Notes: generated by a model not told the origin, from the sequence alone. Shown: positions 22,374-35,329, numbered from the stretch's first letter. The stretch is 64,000 bases of DNA from Persicaria tinctoria (GCA_037127255.1 JBANSL010000003.1:20091314-20155313); one strand, 5' to 3'. Numbers and translations are program-made.

Positions 22374-25208
22374 CTATGCTTCCAGTGGATTGCTCGTCAG
22401 GGAAGGTGAAGTCGAGGACGTCGGTGTTTGGTCGATATCGACCAATTTGGTCGATGTCGAGGAACTCTCAGCTTCAGATTTGCCGCTCGACGAAGCTACT
22501 GCTGGTGGAGGGTTCTGCTTTTGGTCGACGTCGACCAAATTCCTCGATGTCGAGGAATTCTGGTCGACTCCGACCCCATACTTGCATCCTGTCAAGGCAT
22601 CCGAAAAATTGTTAGTCGACATCGACTTACCTTGGTCGATGTCGAGCAGATCCTCTGTGTCGTCGTTTAGGATGACCATGATCTTCTCCACCTGGACTTC
22701 CATATCCCTCTTTTCCAGCTCTTCAGGAGTCATATTTCTTACCTTAGGCTCCCCACAAGTAATGTAACCAGCTGATATAGACTTTACCTCTTTCATGAGA
22801 CATGTATGCCTTTCAGTTTTATTAAAGGAATACTCAATTACATCATCGCTGATGTTGAAAGTGAGCACTCCCTTCCTTACGCTTATGTTGGCATCCACCG
22901 TCGCCAAGAAGGGCCTTCCTAAAATAATTGGACAAGCAGGGTCCTCCGCCATATCAATAACTAAGAAATCAGTAGGGACAAAGAACTTACCTACTTGCAC
23001 TGGCACATTGTCCACCATGCCTGTTGGAATGACCACTGTGTTGTTGGCCATATAAAGCTTAGCATCCACAGGCTCTAGGGCACCTATCTTAATCTTGGAC
23101 CATATTGTTAAAGGCATTATACTCACACTAGCTCCAAGATCACATAAAGCATTAAATTTATATTGACGAAATCCAATGGTTGTAGCAAAATTACCTGGAT
23201 CTGGCATTTTCTTAAGTATGTCCATATGGCTGCACTCCTCTGTAATCTCAGCCATTGACCGCTTCTTGCTTAGGATCTCTTTGAGGAATTTGACATAGGA
23301 TGACATTTCATTAAGAGCCTATGTGAAAGGTATGGTGACATTGAGCTTTTGAAGCATCTTGATGAAGCGCTGAAACTTCTTTTCTGCTAGATCCTTTGGA
23401 GATTTTGTTGGGAAAGGCAGCTTCTTTTTCTGGTTCGGAGCTAGAACACATGTCGGAGGTGTTGCAGCTTTCTCGACGTCGACTTGGTTCTTCTCGACAT
23501 TGACCAGATTCTCCTCGATATCGACTACTTTCCTCGATGTCGAGTTGTTGTGCTGTGCAGACGAAGGGTGGTCAAATCTGTCCTCGACGTCGAGTTGGCC
23601 CTCCTCGATATCGACCAAAGTCTGGTCGATATCGACTTGCTGCTCGTCGATATCGAGTTGTTGTTCAGCTCTTTCGTCCTGCTGCTTTCCGACCTCTAGC
23701 TCACGTAGTTTGTGCCCGCTTCTGAGTTTTACAGCAGTGATGTGCTCGGTCTTCCCCTTGGGATTTGGTTCTGAAGATCCAGGGAGCGTACCTGATTGTA
23801 TGGGGACGCCTGCTGCTAGCTGGCCAATCTGTGTCTCCATTGATTTCCGCCATATATCAATCTTCCCAAGCCTAGAGTTGACACCTTGTATCTGAGTGTA
23901 GACTGAGTTGAAGGACTGTTTGGTGTCTGAATGGTTCCTCCGCATTTCCTCTAGGATGGTCCGTAGGTCATCCCTCTTCTGGTCCCTTTCCGGATGTCCT
24001 GGAGCTCTATATGGCGGGGGGTTCCTAGGGGCACCTTGGTTCCATTGTGGTTGCTGAAACCTTTGGTCCCCCATGTAGCGATTAGGACCCCCTGCGTAAG
24101 CTGCCTCTTCGTGGTATTCTGCCAGCCTGACTTGCTCTGTGTGTGGGCACTCAGTAGTGGTGTGCCGCTGTGATCCGCATTCGATGCAGGGTTTGCTGAC
24201 ATAAAGATATTGGACTTGCTTGAGGAGCTTGCGATTCTGATCTCTATAGTATTGCTCATTGACATCTGGGTCAATCTCCTTAGAAGGCTCATAGAGGGGC
24301 ATGGATGGGGCTGGCCTGGCATAGGCATTCTCATCTTAGTTGATTGGAGTCCCATACTTGTTATCATAGTTGGTTAGTTTGTCGAGGGCAGCCCATGCGT
24401 CAGCCGGAGGCATTGTCAAATACTCATAATGAGTATATGTGTTGATCCTATCCATAGCAGCAAGGTCAAGAGAATTGAAGAAGATCTCCTGAACGACGCA
24501 AGGTTGTTGTCCATGTGTAGGGCAGGATTGCAGTAGATCCTTATATCGTTCCCATGCCTTTGCGAGCGGCTCCACAAGTTTCTGTTTGAAAGCTGTAATC
24601 TTTTGGCGAAGGAGCGCTGTCTTGGCAAGAGGAAACAATTTGTTGAGAAATTCCTGCTTTACTTCAGCCCATGTAGTGAGGGATCGTGGTTTGAGTTCTT
24701 CAAGCCACTTCAATGCTGGACCAGCTAGGCACCAACGAAAAGCCTTCATCAAGATATATTCCAGAGTGGTACCTTCAGTAAGAGTACGACACATATCAGT
24801 AAAGTTGGTAATATGCTGAAGAGGACATTCATTAAATCTACCAAAGAAAGCATTATTTTTAATTTCAATAAGGAAAGGAGTGCGAATTTCATAGTTATTC
24901 TGAGGGATTAGAATGGTCGATTCAGGCACGACGAGAGTCGGGTGCATGTAATCCTCTGCAGTTGTAGGGTATTGGGCAAGCTCATCTTCCAATTGCCTCA
25001 TTCGCGCAACTTCTTGTGTAATGCGTGCTCTCTCAGCGGTGAGAGCAGTATCCTTGGTGGCTAGTTCCCTCTGAAGCCTCTCAATCAGTTGTTCCTGTGT
25101 CTCTGCGGCCGCCATGGCTCTTTTCAGTTTAGCGTGGACGTGTATAAGGCACTCCGGTTCTTCTAAGGCGTCAAACTCAGGCGTTTGACTAGAACGACAC
25201 ATATACAT
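22374..25208 (-). pseudogene. gag-pro polyprotein of E1, two in-frame stops
   Basis: One reading frame of 945 codons is interrupted by TAA at about 24336-24338 and TAG at about 23319-23321. In order: N-terminal coiled segment (ETQEQLIERLQRELATKDTA), retrotransposon Gag domain, zinc knuckle CIECGSQRHTTTEC (C-x2-C-x4-H-x4-C), a linker rich in VDIDQ/LDVE units, then an aspartic protease with ALCDLGASVSIMP and IILGRPFLATV, the Athila form of the D-[ST]-G site. The C-terminus is a low-complexity tail of STST and VDIDQ units. The start at 25208 is the first Met of the frame; an alternative lies about 30 codons inside. Not functional as read. Confidence 0.88.
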
Positions 25209-25264
25209 GCGAAGTAACTCAAAGCAAACGTGAGATTCAACTACCTAAGGCGCGAATGATTGCT

Positions 25265-25282
25265 TCCCCGGCAACGACGCCA
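25265..25282 (-). promoter_or_regulatory. Primer binding site of E1 (tRNA-Asp type, one mismatch)
   Basis: The minus strand reads TGGCGTCGTTGCCGGGGA, 3 nt inside the LTR end. It differs by one base from the site in E2, which complements the 3' end of plant tRNA-Asp. Confidence 0.85.
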
Positions 25283-25285
25283 ATT

Positions 25286-26856
25286 TGTTGAAGGAGGAAA
25301 TCGAGAATGCAAATAAAATACGAATAAAGTAAAGCAAATCAGATTCCGTCCCTTGCAAATGATTACAAGACTTCCTCCCGATGCAACAGTGGGAAGTCAG
25401 GATCGATCCACGAGGAAGCGTGTCATCGGATCCTAGGCAGCGGAAAATCTCACGGCAGAAGTCGACCACAGTCGATCTTGACTAGGGTTAGTCGACAGAA
25501 GATCGGACAAGTCGAACAAAGCAGCAGCAGCTCCTGGATGTTGGTCGATATCGAGGAGTTCTTACTCGATATCGAGTAAAGCCTTCGTCGATCTCGGGTA
25601 CCTGCACACCGGAAACTACAGCGATCTCGTCGATCGAAAGTCAGAAGTCGACGTCGACCAGTTTTGGTCGAAATCGAGTAGAACAGTAACTAAAACGAAT
25701 GCAAAACTTTGAATCGGAATTAACTCAATAAACTAGAAGACTTCCAAGATCAGGGTTTCAATTCCGCAACGATAACCATGTAAAATAACACATAAAGGCA
25801 TAAAAGATCATGCTTTCCATCAAATAACTTTCGTTATTAACAAATAGGATCACCTTCAACTTTCGCAAAAGAATCATGTTCATAGGGATAGAAGACGAAT
25901 TGCATAAAAAGATCGTACCTTTACCGCATCACCTTACATGGCTACCGTCGGGCTCACCCCGACCCTAGAAGTGGGTGGACTACTCGCTCTTCATCGTAAT
26001 CGCAGACATCTTTGATGAAAAAGAACTAACTTGCATTAATAAACTTAACCAAAACTTACAACCTCTTCTCTCTCTCTCTCTCTGTGACTAATTGTAACTG
26101 AAATTGAATGAATAAAATCCAGCCCCTAAGGCTTTATTTATAGGCTTTCAACCCTTGCTAATCAAGGTAAGAAAGTCTATCTATATCTATATCTCTTTAT
26201 CTACTTACCGCGTAACGCGGCCCAAGAGCCTTCTCCTCGATATCGAGGAAATGTGTCGTCGACTTGGCTGTCTGGCTTGCTCGAGCAACTGGTTCTCGAC
26301 TTGGCTCGAACAAGTGTTGCTGGTCTTGTCGATATCGAGTAAACTACTCGATATCAAGGAAATGCTGCTCGGTATGTCTAGGTCTTCGGCTTCTCGATCA
26401 AGCGCTACTTCCTCGACTCCAGATGCGGCTTCAAGGCTTGGTCGATATCGAGTAAACTACTCAACATCGAGTAGGGTCCTGGAGTCGGGTTGGCTTTGTC
26501 TTCAGTTCCTCGATCAGCTCCTACTCGACCAGTGCTCTACTCGGACTTCATTGGTCGATATCGAGTAAAAGTACTCGATATCGAGTAACACTTGTCTTCA
26601 GCCCGATTTGTCTTGGTTCCGTCGCTCTTTGACTTTGGACTTCTGTAGTTGACTTCCGAGCTTTTCGTCCTTTCTCAGAACTGTTGTAAATTGCCTCGAA
26701 TTCTGCGAATTTAAACAGAAATTGGTGTAGATTCCATAATTTGGAAAATAAACATAAACTACATAGATTATGTACTATTCTAGCCCAAATGCATGAAATG
26801 TATGCAGAAAACGATATAAAAGTAACTATAAAACATGACAGATTCGGCTCATAACA
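25286..26856 (-). repeat. 5' LTR of E1, about 1.57 kb
   Basis: Bounded on the plus strand by TGTTGAAGGAGG and GGCTCATAACA. A TATA box on the minus strand lies at 26135-26142 (TATAAATA), followed by a GA-rich leader ((CT)n at about 26067-26083 on the plus strand). Dense TCGA-N2-TCGA dyads lie upstream of the TATA box (26230-26590) and near the U5 end (25545-25680). Confidence 0.8.
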
Positions 26857-27100
26857 AATAGGTAATAAACATATAACAGGTAGTGGATGCTCAAAACATA
26901 ATAAAGATCGAATATTTACCTCAAACACGCATGGCTATCGCTGGGCTCGCCCCAACCCTAAAAGTGGGTGGACTACTCGCTCTTTATCACAGGGAAAGAA
27001 ATCAATAATAAAAGGAAATAAACTTGCATTAATAAACTAAAATAGAGCTTACAACCGATCGAAGCCAAATCCACTCTCGCAGGACACAACACCTCTCGGC

Positions 27101-27140
<40 letters not shown>

Positions 27141-28050
27141 GCTTGAAATGAATAAAAACCAGCCCTATAGGCTTTATTTATAGGCCTTAATCCTTGCTAA
27201 TCAAGGTAAGGAAATCTATCTTCTATCTAAATATATAATTCTACTAGGAAATAATTAAATCTAAATTAGTAAAACTAGATAAATCCTAAAGGGTAATTAG
27301 ATGTTCCACCATTAGGATAGATAAAAAGGAAAAATATCTAAAATCTTTATGTGTTGGGAATTATCTTCTCTCGGAAATATCTCCATTGGATTCGGGATAG
27401 AACTAATTAAGACTCGGAATCGACTTGGACTCGACACTGGGACTCGGTCGATATCGACCACGTCTGGCCGATATCGAGTCACTTCGTTCAGCTTCAGCTC
27501 AGTCACTCGATCTCGGCTTCTTGGGGAAAAATCGACTTGCATGTTGGTCGATATCGACCACTCTAGGTCGATATCGTGTTGTCTCTTCATGTGCTGGTCG
27601 AATTGAGTCAATCTGGAGAATTTCGACCACATTTGTGGTCGATATCGAGTTGGTTTGGTCGATATCGACAAGTCTTCTCAGCATCCTGTTCTGTTCTTTA
27701 AACACACTTTCCCGACTCCTCGTTCGTTGGATTGATGCATATGAGCATGCGTTGGAAAACTCTTTTCGAGGGCTACATCTATCATGAAGACATCAAAGCT
27801 TGATTTAGAATGATGAATGCCGAAAAATGGTCTTTTATCTAGATGCACCATTCTTAGCTTCTTCATGAGTTTCCTTTAAGCTCCAAAGTGCGTCTGATTT
27901 CTGCGAAATTAAACAAAAACTAGTTTAGACTCCATAATTTGGAAAATAAGCATAAACTACATAGATTCTGTACTATTCTAACCCAAATGTATGAAATGCA
28001 TGCAGAAATCGATATAAAAGTAAGTGTAAAACATGGCACAAAGTAGGGAC
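26857..28050 (-). repeat. Second, partial LTR copy
   Basis: Starts mid-LTR and repeats the block 'gggctcgccccaaccctaaa', a long (CT)n at about 27101-27139, the TATA region near 27173 and a dyad cluster at 27445-27670, ending with the 'aagtgtaaaacatgg' block of the LTR end. No TG end is present. Confidence 0.75.
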
Positions 28051-28109
28051 ATCAATTGTATCTACCAATTTTATGTTTATAATCCAAGTGGTTAACCTGA
28101 ATCTCTATT

Positions 28110-29065
28110 AATTAGGCAATAAACATATAAAATGTAGTGGATGATCAAAACACAATAAAAGTTGAATCTTTACTTTAAACACGCAAGGCTACCGTCGGGC
28201 TCACCCCAACCCTAGAAGTAGGTGGACTACTCACTCATCATCAGAGCAAACATCAATCAAAGGGTAATAACTAAATTGCATTAATAAAAGAGAGTACAAA
28301 CCGAACAAAGCCAGACAACTTTCGCTTCCTTGCTCTACTCGGCCTCTCTCTCTCTCTCTCCTATTCGCTACCTCTTCTCTTCTCTCTAATTTTGAATGAA
28401 TAAAAACTAGCTCCATGGGCTCTATTTATAGGCTTTAATACTTGCTAGTCAAGGTAAGCAAATTCTATCTAACCCTAAAGATATAAATTTAGATAAAGGA
28501 AACATAAATCTAAAAAGGAAAAAAGTAAATCTTCATGTGGTGGATAAATCCTTCCTTCCATAGATAGATCTTGATAGAATCGTGATAGATCCGATCTTGC
28601 TTCGTGCCCAAGTAGTCCACACGTCCTCGGATTGGCCCAACGGACTCGCGGCCCAAATTCAGCGTAGTCGACGTCGACCAGGTCTAGTCGACGTCGAGTA
28701 GGGTTTTCGATCTCGAGTGGTCTTCAGAGTTCTCGAGTTCTCTTCTCCTCTTCGAGCTTGGGTAGGGTTTCAGGTCTAGTCGACGTTGAGTAAGTGTACT
28801 CGGCGTCGAGTACAACTCGTGCTCGAGTGGTGTGTCTTCCATCCTCGACTTGATCTTCTCCCAGATGTAGTCAACTTCGAGTAGGTCTAGTCGACTTCGA
28901 GTAGAATCCATCTTTCGTCCTCTCTTTTTGGTTTCGTCCCGGAATGACTCCTAACTCTGCAATATCAAACATAAACTCGTGTAGACCTCTATTTTTGGAA
29001 AATAAGCTTGTACTACACAAATTTAACATATTCCCAACCCGAAATATGCAAAGTACTTAGAATAA
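28110..29065 (-). repeat. Third, partial LTR copy
   Basis: Begins with 'ggcaataaacatataaaatg', matching the start of the second partial copy, and again carries the leader block, CT tract, TATA region (near 28425) and TCGA-N2-TCGA dyads (28665-28910). More diverged than the others. Confidence 0.7.
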
Positions 29066-30163
29066 GGAGCTAAAATATGTATAGAAACATGGTTACTTTA
29101 GTAAACAGGCACCTTAAGTTGAGCTAAAGCCACTACCAGATCATCTCAACTATGTATTCTTGGGAGACGACAACACATTACCTATAATAATCAACAATAA
29201 GCTCGTCCAGGAGCAGGAGAGCAAGTTAGTGACAGTTCTGAAGGAACACAAGATTGCATTGGGATGGACAATTGTAGATATCAAGGGAATCAGCCCTACA
29301 CTCTGCATACATAGAATCCTAATAGAGAACAATGCAAAACCATCAAGGCAACCCCAAAAGCGACCCGACCCACCTATGATGGAGGTGGTCAAGAAAGAGG
29401 TGTTGAAACTTATGCAAGCAGAAGTAATCTATCCGATATCATATAACCAGTGGGTTAGCCAAATGCAAGTGGTTACAAAGAAAGGAGGGATCACTGTGGT
29501 GCAAAATCAAGAAGGAGAGATGGTACCTACTAGAGTACAAACTGGTTGGAGAGTATGCATCGACTACCGCAAGCTAAACACAATAACTCGTAAGGATCAT
29601 TTCCCCTACCTTTTATTGATCAAATGTTAGAGCACCTTGCTGGCCGCTCGTTCTTTTGTTTTTTGGATGGTTATTTAGGTTATTTCAGATTCACATAGCA
29701 CTGGAGGACTAGGAGAAAACAACATTTACATGTCCCTTTGGCATATTTTCTTATGACAGAATGCTCTTTGGATTATGTAACGCCCCAGGAACATTACAAC
29801 GATGTATGATGATGATCTTCTCGGAGTACGTTGAAAATTTCATAGAAGTATTCATGGATGATTTTATGGTGCACATTGACAGTTTTGATTCTTGTTTACA
29901 TTATTTGTCACTAGTATTGCAAAGATTTGTTGAAACTAACCTTCTTGTAAATTCAGAAAAATGTCATTTTTTGGTAGAATAGGGTATTTTGTTGGGACAC
30001 GTCGTTTCAAAAAAAAACGAATCGAAGTTGATAAAGCAAAGGTTAAACTTATTTGATCTATACCTTATCCAACTAAGGTACGTGAAATTCGTTCCTTTTT
30101 AGGTCATACAGGTTTCTATCACAGGTTTATCAAGGACTTCTCAAAGATTTCATCCCCACTATG

Positions 30164-30626
30164 TGTAAGACCCGGGGTCTTAAGAGGCGCCAGCCCATGC
30201 CACCTAGCCCTCTCAGGTCCGTTGTCCTTACTTAGAGCCTGAAAAGGAAGAGCTCTTGTCATGGGTAGGGCTTGAATCACTTATAAATCACTCCCAACAT
30301 CCTTATGATATCCGATGTGGGGCGAGGGTGTTACGATCTCCCCCACTTAAAGCATTAACGACCCCGTTAGGCCCAAGGGACTGCCCTCCGAGAGGAGCGT
30401 ACCCGAGCATACTGTCGGCGCACCTCCGAGCACAAAGTTGGCTCTGATACCAAATGTAAGACCCGGGGTCTTAAGAGGCGCCAACCCATGCCACCTAGCC
30501 CTCTCAAGTTTGTTGTTCTCACTAGGAGCCTGAAAACGAAGAGCTCTTGTCATAGGTAGGGCTTGAATCACTTATAAATCACTCCCAACATTCTTATGAT
30601 ATCCGATGTGGGACAGGGGTGTTACA
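30164..30626 (-). mobile_element. TRIM (miniature LTR retrotransposon), 463 bp, complete
   Basis: Two 172-bp LTRs (30164-30335 and 30455-30626) begin TGTAAGACCCGGGGTCTTAA on the plus strand and end in GGTGTTACA (one base changed in the left copy). Between them are only 119 bp: a polypurine tract on the minus strand next to the left LTR (plus strand 'atctcccccactt') and a primer binding site next to the right LTR. Flanked by CTATG (30159-30163) and TTATG (30627-30631). Removing it restores the pol reading SSPLCELLKQ. It carries no 5S-like motif, so it does not look like Cassandra. Confidence 0.92.
30437..30452 (-). promoter_or_regulatory. TRIM primer binding site (initiator tRNA-Met)
   Basis: The minus strand reads TGGTATCAGAGCCAAC two bases from the LTR, the classic complement of the 3' end of plant initiator tRNA-Met. 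Confidence 0.92.
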
Positions 30627-32752
30627 TTATGTGAGCTTCTCAAACAGGATGATGTGTTCCAGTTTGATGATAATTGTAAAGAGGCTTTCCACGAGCTGAA
30701 AAATTGCCTCACTGCTGCACTAATAATTCGAGCACCGAATTGGTCACAATTGTTCGAGCTGATGTGCGATGCCAGTGATTATGCCATTGAAGCGGTACTT
30801 AGCCAGAAAATTGATAAATCTTCACACATCATTTACCACGCCTCAATGACGCTAAATGAGGCACAAAGGAATTATACCATCACGAAAAAGGAGCTACTAG
30901 CAGTGGTGTTCGCCTTGGAAAAATTTCGAGCATATCTATTGGGCGCAAATGTGATCGTTTACACTGACCATACAACTCTCTCATACCTCATGGCGAAGAA
31001 AGATGCCAAACCCTGTTTAATTCGATGGATTCTGCTTCTCACGAAGTTCAACATTGAGGTTCGAGACAAGAAAGGAGTAGAAAACCACGTTGCTGACCGC
31101 CTTAGTAGGATTTTGAGACCTGATGATGGAGGCGAACAACCTAGAAATTTAGGCATATTTCCAGATGAAAGCCTTATGTCCTTATAAACTAGGACAACAC
31201 CTAACATTCGAAGGTCATGGTATGCTGATACAGTCAACTTCATCGTCACAAGAGCTTTTCCACCAAACCTTCCCTAGGCAAAGAAGAACAAGATTCGTCA
31301 TGACGCGAAGAACTATATTTGGGACAAACCTTTTCTCTAGAAGCATTGCGCTCATCAGGTTATTCGTCGATGCCAGCATCCCAACGATGAGGTAAATTAT
31401 GTCATGGACTTCTTCATTCACAGGCATGCGGAGGGCATTTTGGACCAAAAAGAACCACCAAGAAAGTCCTCGACGCAAGATTCTTTTGGTCACACATCTT
31501 TCGCGATGCCCACGCCTTTTGTAAGGCTTGTGATTGATGTAAAAAAACAGAAAACAATTCAGGCCGGAATGTGATGCCCATGAAAATTATGCAGTTTTGC
31601 GAAATCTTTGATGTCCGGGGCATTGACTTTATGGGCCCGTTTCCTACATCTTTTGGGAATACATATATTTTTAGTCGTGGTGGACTGTATCTCCAAATGG
31701 GTAGAGGCAAATTAAAGCCATCAGAAATGACGATTCTCGTGTTGTAGCAGATTTCCTAAAAGAAATGTTCTCCAGGTTCATAATGCCAAAGGCTTTAATT
31801 AGCGACCGAGGGACGCATTTTTGCAACAATACAGTCAGCGTATTACTCAAAGGATACAGATCGAGTCGTGCAGAAAGTTTCCATGGCTTATTATCCCCAG
31901 ACTTCCAGACAAATGGCCAAGCTGAACTATCAAATGGGGAGATCAAGAGAATCTTAGAAAAAAAACATCCGGCCAAACAGAAAGGATTGGAGTTTACGGT
32001 TAAATGACATGCTCTGGGCATATCGCATACCTTACAAGACACCCCTCAGGATGTTGCCGTATCGGCTGATCTACGGTAACGCATGTCATATGCTATTTGA
32101 GCTCCAACATAGAGCATATTGGGTGGTGAAGCAAGCAAACATAAGGATCGATGAAGTCGGGGAATTCAGAAAGTTGCAGTCTGCTGCTACAAGAATTAGA
32201 GGAGATTAGGCTTGACTCATATGAGAACGCAAAATTATCTATAAATATAAGACAAAAGCCTGACATGACAAGAACATTCGAAAGAAGCACTTCCAGGTAG
32301 GTGATAGAGTTTTGCTGTTTATGTCTCGTTTCAAAATCTTTGCAGAAAAACTGTTATCTCGCTGGAGGGGGCCCTTTATAGCCATGCACGTCCACCCTTA
32401 CGGGGCCGCTGACATAAAAGACGATCGAAGTGGGAACAGTTTAAAGTCAACGGCCAAGGATTAAAGCCATATTGGCGACAAAGAAGTCACCATCGAAGAG
32501 GTGCCATTACAAGCTTCGCCAGACAGAACCGACTAAACAATGACTTAGTCGAGCCACCGACTTTAAACAAAGGCGCTGCTCGAGAGGCAACCCGAGGTAA
32601 GTACTTTTTAAAGTTTTTAGTTTTTCTCTTCTATTTCTTTTTCAGATGACTTTTTGCGTCAAAAACACTACCATACGAAAACGAAGGAAGAAAACGGGAA
32701 ACAGGGGATCGGGGCCCAAATAATAATCAAATGTTGCCAGGTTAAGAATTGA

Positions 32753-33966
32753 TCTTCTATATCTATTAATATTACTAATTCTGCTAGCATTTTGCTGACG
32801 TGTCACGCCCACAATTAAAGTTGAATTTTTTATTCAAATGAGATTTTCTTATTTGTCAATATTATTATGGAAACTTTAAAATATTTGTTTCCTATTTTAA
32901 ATATGATTTGAATCCATTTTTTTTTTCGGTTATATTTTCGTAAATATTGAGACATGTTTCCATTTTTTTTCCGATTGCAGTCTCTTTTCGGTTATATTGC
33001 TGATGTGTCACACTCACAATTAAACTTGAATTTTTTATTCAAATGGTATTTTCTTATTGGTCAATATTATTGCTGAAATTTTAAAATATCCGTTTCCTAT
33101 TTTAAACATATTTGTTTCCTATTTTTATACTAAAATATTATTTAATTTGATATGTTGTATGTCAATTTGTGATCTATTTTAATCGTCTACGTACATTGAA
33201 CATTCGTCAATTTTTGGCTGATTTTATTCTTGGATATTGAAATTGTTGATTTATCATTTTTAACCGATTGCAATATTCCCCACAATGTCTTCATACAACG
33301 AACATGTAATAATCAATTTGTAAATATTCGATTTCAAAAATTAATTCTAAAAATCAATTAGAGCCAAATAAGTGTTATTTTATAATTTAATTATTTTAGA
33401 CATCTTAAATGACTATCGAAAAATAAATAATATTTTAAGACTCACAAGCATTACTAATGCTTATTTTACATCTTGGATGAGGCTTCTTAGATCACTTTTC
33501 TACCTTTAAGGATCTTTTTTTTACCACCTTACCTTTATTTTCACTATCAATTTCTCTATCTTTCTAACCATCTTTCTCATGAAAATAATCAATAAGTTAT
33601 GTACATCTACATATTTAACTTCAAAATTATTCACACAATCATGTGCTTATGATTTTTTAATATTTGTACGGGAGCTTATATTTTACTTTTTTTAGATCTA
33701 TGCTAATGATAATAATTATATATTTATTTCAAATTATATTAGATGGTGTGTTTGAGTATTATTACTACTTTACCTTATTAAATAATTTTCAAAGTTTGTA
33801 TCGTATCTCTTTCCAACTAATTTATAAATTATAAAAAAATATTTTATACATATTTTTGTTGTAAACACGTACATATATATATATAGTATTATATAGATAT
33901 ATAAAATGATGTTCAAATTAAAATGGATCAAGCTTCCGTGCCTTCAAGGCACGGGTATTACACTAG
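32753..33966 (+). mobile_element. Non-autonomous Helitron, about 1.2 kb
   Basis: The 3' end has the hairpin CCGTGCCTTCAAGGCACGG (33936-33954; 7-bp stem, 5-nt loop) followed by a short AT spacer and CTAG, then T, the standard Helitron terminus. The 5' end starts with TC after A, either at 32753 (TCTTCTATATCTATTAATA) or 32762. A block beginning 'tgctgacgtgtcac' and running about 110 bp is duplicated inside (about 32795 and 33000). No Rep/helicase gene. Confidence 0.8.
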
Positions 33967-34134
33967 TATAATTACAAGTTCATTTCAAGAGCAAGATTCC
34001 CCATTTCCGCTTTATATATGCCTTAACCCACGTGTCATAATCTCTAGCAGATTTTATCCCAACTAACCAAAAGAGTAAATGGATAATCCATATTTTTTTT
34101 AGGAATATAAATAAATCCATTCTATACCTAATAT

Positions 34135-35080
34135 TCACATATACATAGATGGTAAACGGGCAACAAGTTGCGTCACCAACCCCTTCTGAATAGCAAAACC
34201 AATTCTTTTGAATACGACATCTGTAGATCTAGTGGCCATAACATTACCATGCATAACCTTTTGGACTCGCTCGAGAATCTTGACAGCATTAGGTGCCAAG
34301 AAACCAAAGGTATCAAATACAAATGGAACGAATGCATATTGTTTGTCAATACATGCCTTCTCATGTTTGACCACGTACTTTAGTTGAAGCCGATTTGAGA
34401 GCTGCCTTCTCAAAGCGGCTTCAACTAAAGACCTATCAAATCAACACAAGCGTACTTCCTGCCTATCCACCTAAAAACCAAAAGGCCTCAATGTCGATCT
34501 CCCCTCTTGCGGATGAGTCAAGAAGTTCACATGTGCCTATTTCTTAGTAGAAACCCCCGCCCGCCTAAATATATCAAAGAGGACATCTCGAACAAGATCA
34601 TGCCTATACTTAAAGCTCAGAAGTTCTTTACAATGAGTTGCATGCTCCCCAAAAGTATCCAACAACCTCCGACAATTGGGAATAGGACAAATCTCCTCAA
34701 CTAGGAATAGAGGGATCATAAGGCAATACCTGAAAATTGTGCGGTACTTCACCGGTGTCATATGTTGCCCAAGCCCATCAATGGGAACAACAAGAAGAAA
34801 ATCCTGGGCATGTGCTGCTTGTAGACACCCAAAAACGGCCTTTTGTCTAACCGACATGTTAAACTTCACCTCCATCTCCTTAACAACTTTACTAAAAAAA
34901 AAGCACTCGCCAAAATATGTTAGGTTTTAGGGGGCGATATCCTTATTAACAAAACTATCAAGGTCAAAGTCAGGAAGTGCAACATGAAGAATACCCAAAC
35001 CTCTACGAAAATCAGAGTCCATACCACTTATCCGGCCCGCTATCTCGCAATATATGGTCCTGCAATACCTAAGATTGAAC
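34135..35080 (-). pseudogene. Fragment of a common plant repeat-encoded protein (LINE-associated, function unknown)
   Basis: The minus strand encodes, over two or three frames, DFLLVVPIDGLGQHMTPV, YRTIFRYCLMIPLF, a Cys/His motif C-x4-C then DTFGEHATHCKEL, then YRHDLVRDVLFDIFRRAGV, and after disruption VKHEKACIDKQYAFVPF and IQKGLVTQLVARLPS. Such sequences occur in many plant genomes as C-terminal parts of reverse-transcriptase-like repeat proteins; the molecular role is not known to me. Upstream part (GILHVALPDFDLDSF) near 34960-35000 is separated by stops. Clearly broken. Confidence 0.6.
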
Positions 35081-35329
35081 CCTAAATGCTACAAAAGCAT
35101 ATGATGAAGCATGAATGACTACTTTAAGAAAACTGGTTAAGAACTGAATTTAGATTTAATAAGCACTTTACGACCTTATTCTGAAAGGCAACTAGCTAGC
35201 TTTACACTTCATAACTTCATAATATGTCTTTTAGTCTTGAGGACAACCTCTTCAAGTGTATCTTTATGGTCACTCAAAGTACTTCTCTCAAAAGTGGAGG
35301 CCAATTCACAACAATATCATCGGGTGATT

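Larger units (their letters stand above)
22374..26856 (-). mobile_element. Gag-pro-only Ty3/gypsy element E1 (Athila-like), truncated at its 3' end
   Basis: Reading on the minus strand: LTR (26856-25286), 3-nt spacer, tRNA-Asp-type primer binding site (25282-25265), gag and protease (25208-22374). No reverse transcriptase, RNase H or integrase core follows, and no 3' LTR is found before the 55-bp duplication at 22373. Strong similarity in layout and protein to the better-preserved copy E2 at 36266-47023 identifies it. Two in-frame stops break the coding region. Confidence 0.85.
29095..32600 (+). pseudogene. Decayed Athila-type pol (RT, RNase H, integrase), split by a TRIM
   Basis: Plus-strand reading in several frames gives the start of the RT region (GWTIVDIKGISPTLC, GWRVCIDYRKLN), FCFLDGY, FGLCNAPGT, and the RT active-site box VFMDDF near 29850. 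After the TRIM come RNase H (CDASDYA, KKELLAVV, YTDHTT, NHVADRLSR, 30640-31110) and integrase (HHCC-like region near 31400-31535, then DFMGPFP, ISDRGTHF and an EIKRIL acidic residue, to about 32010), with an integrase tail to about 32500. Many stops and frameshifts. It faces opposite to E1 and no LTR pair belongs to it in the window. It is the only LTR-element reverse transcriptase of this lineage here. Confidence 0.88.

Noticed and set aside
22390..23055. Plus-strand ORFs rich in Arg/Ser/Tyr (and similar ones at 23484-23895, 39726-40332, 40464-40979, 41131-41406)
   Set aside because: They are antisense shadows of gag-pro and of the TCGA dyad repeats; the minus strand carries the recognisable domains.
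30164..30626. Cassandra TRIM with a 5S RNA promoter
   Set aside because: The LTR does not contain a recognisable 5S internal promoter block; only the TRIM architecture is supported.
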